Assembly (NCBI GenBank): GCA_002307905.1
Contig: DBUL01000122.1
Span: 1 to 5,231 of the forward strand
Reading direction: 5' to 3'
Source: Rhizobiaceae bacterium UBA1291
GTDB taxonomy: Bacteria > Pseudomonadota > Alphaproteobacteria > Rhizobiales > Rhizobiaceae
DNA length: 5,231 nt
How positions within the stretch are numbered: the stretch's first letter is position 1; each line of letters begins with the position of its first letter. This document shows positions 5,009-5,231 of this stretch, piece after piece. The notes below the pieces were generated by a model. The model saw only the letters and a list, made by a program, of their open reading frames with translations, made no database searches and was not told where the DNA came from. The translations under genes and the position numbers were made by a program.

Positions 5009-5231
5009 TCAGACGGAAAAGCTGGTGCCGCAGCCGCAGCTTGCGACAGCGTTCGGATTGTTGATCTGGAAGGACTGGCCGAGCAGGTTGTCGACGAAAT
5101 CGATCTCCGAGCCGGCCATATAGACCAGCGACATGGGGTCGATCAGTACGGTTGCGCCGTCGCGGCTGATGACGACGTCGTCCGACTGCGGCCCCTGATC
5201 GAGGTCGAACTTGTAGGAGAAGCCGGAACAG
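5009..5231 (-). CDS. erpA: A-type iron-sulfur carrier, ErpA/IscA/HesB family (5' end outside window)
   Basis: Proteins of this family carry [2Fe-2S] or [4Fe-4S] clusters from the assembly scaffold to target enzymes in the cytoplasm. The frame runs to TGA at 5011-5009 and yields 73 C-terminal residues; given a family length of about 110, roughly 35-40 residues are missing beyond the window edge. All three cluster-binding cysteines are visible: the first at the edge in CSGFSYKF (visible residue 1), and the pair in ASCGCGTSFSV (65 and 67). The 64-then-2 spacing equals that of E. coli ErpA as I remember it. The ending CGCGTSFSV is closer to ErpA than to IscA, but paralogues cannot be separated surely without the N-terminus. 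It lies 100 bases upstream of xthA on the same strand. Confidence 0.9.
   Translation of the reverse strand, partial: CSGFSYKFDLDQGPQSDDVVISRDGATVLIDPMSLVYMAGSEIDFVDNLLGQSFQINNPNAVASCGCGTSFSV

Noticed and set aside
4432..5064. 210-codon plus-strand frame over xthA
   Set aside because: It is antisense to xthA and runs through the hairpin at 4939-4970 and into the end of the ErpA-like gene; its protein resembles no family I know.

Overview
The window looks like chromosomal core sequence from an alphaproteobacterium of the Rhizobiaceae (Rhizobium/Agrobacterium/Sinorhizobium type). The reasons are an ExoR homologue, high-GC codon use in the genes, and the gene order valS / FadL-type porin / exoR / xthA / erpA-like, which I recall from rhizobial chromosomes. 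The assignment comes from recognising protein motifs by eye; no search was run.

Layout. Positions 1-1161 (+) hold the C-terminal part of valyl-tRNA synthetase (valS), entered in mid-gene, with a strong hairpin terminator directly after its stop codon. Positions 1198-1593 are non-coding and carry several inverted repeats, including two adjacent TTACG-based palindromes. Positions 1594-2769 (+) encode a 391-residue outer-membrane FadL/OmpP1-family protein with a clear signal peptide, followed by a perfect 22-nt palindromic terminator. Positions 2823-3314 are a long leader upstream of exoR with repeats but no convincing gene. Positions 3315-4106 (+) encode ExoR, a periplasmic Sel1-repeat protein. 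Convergent to it, with only 13 nt between stop codons, lies xthA (exodeoxyribonuclease III, minus strand, 4120-4908). Upstream of xthA on the same strand is the end of an A-type iron-sulfur carrier (ErpA-like, 5009-5231), cut by the window edge. A hairpin between these two has its T-tract on the plus strand.

Functional links. valS, xthA and erpA are housekeeping genes. The two envelope genes are the biologically interesting ones. ExoR is known in Sinorhizobium and Agrobacterium as the periplasmic inhibitor of the ExoS(ChvG)-ChvI two-component system, which controls exopolysaccharide, motility and host interaction. Rhizobial FadL homologues have been linked to uptake of long-chain fatty acids and long-chain acyl-homoserine lactones. 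Each of the two has its own leader and a terminator separates them, so they are neighbours rather than one operon.

I see no mobile element, CRISPR array, tRNA or rRNA, and no evidence of an undescribed multi-gene system. The items worth a second look are regulatory: paired palindromes before the porin gene, repeats and an ambiguous start in the exoR leader, and an apparent lack of termination between exoR and xthA, with a plus-strand terminator only beyond xthA.
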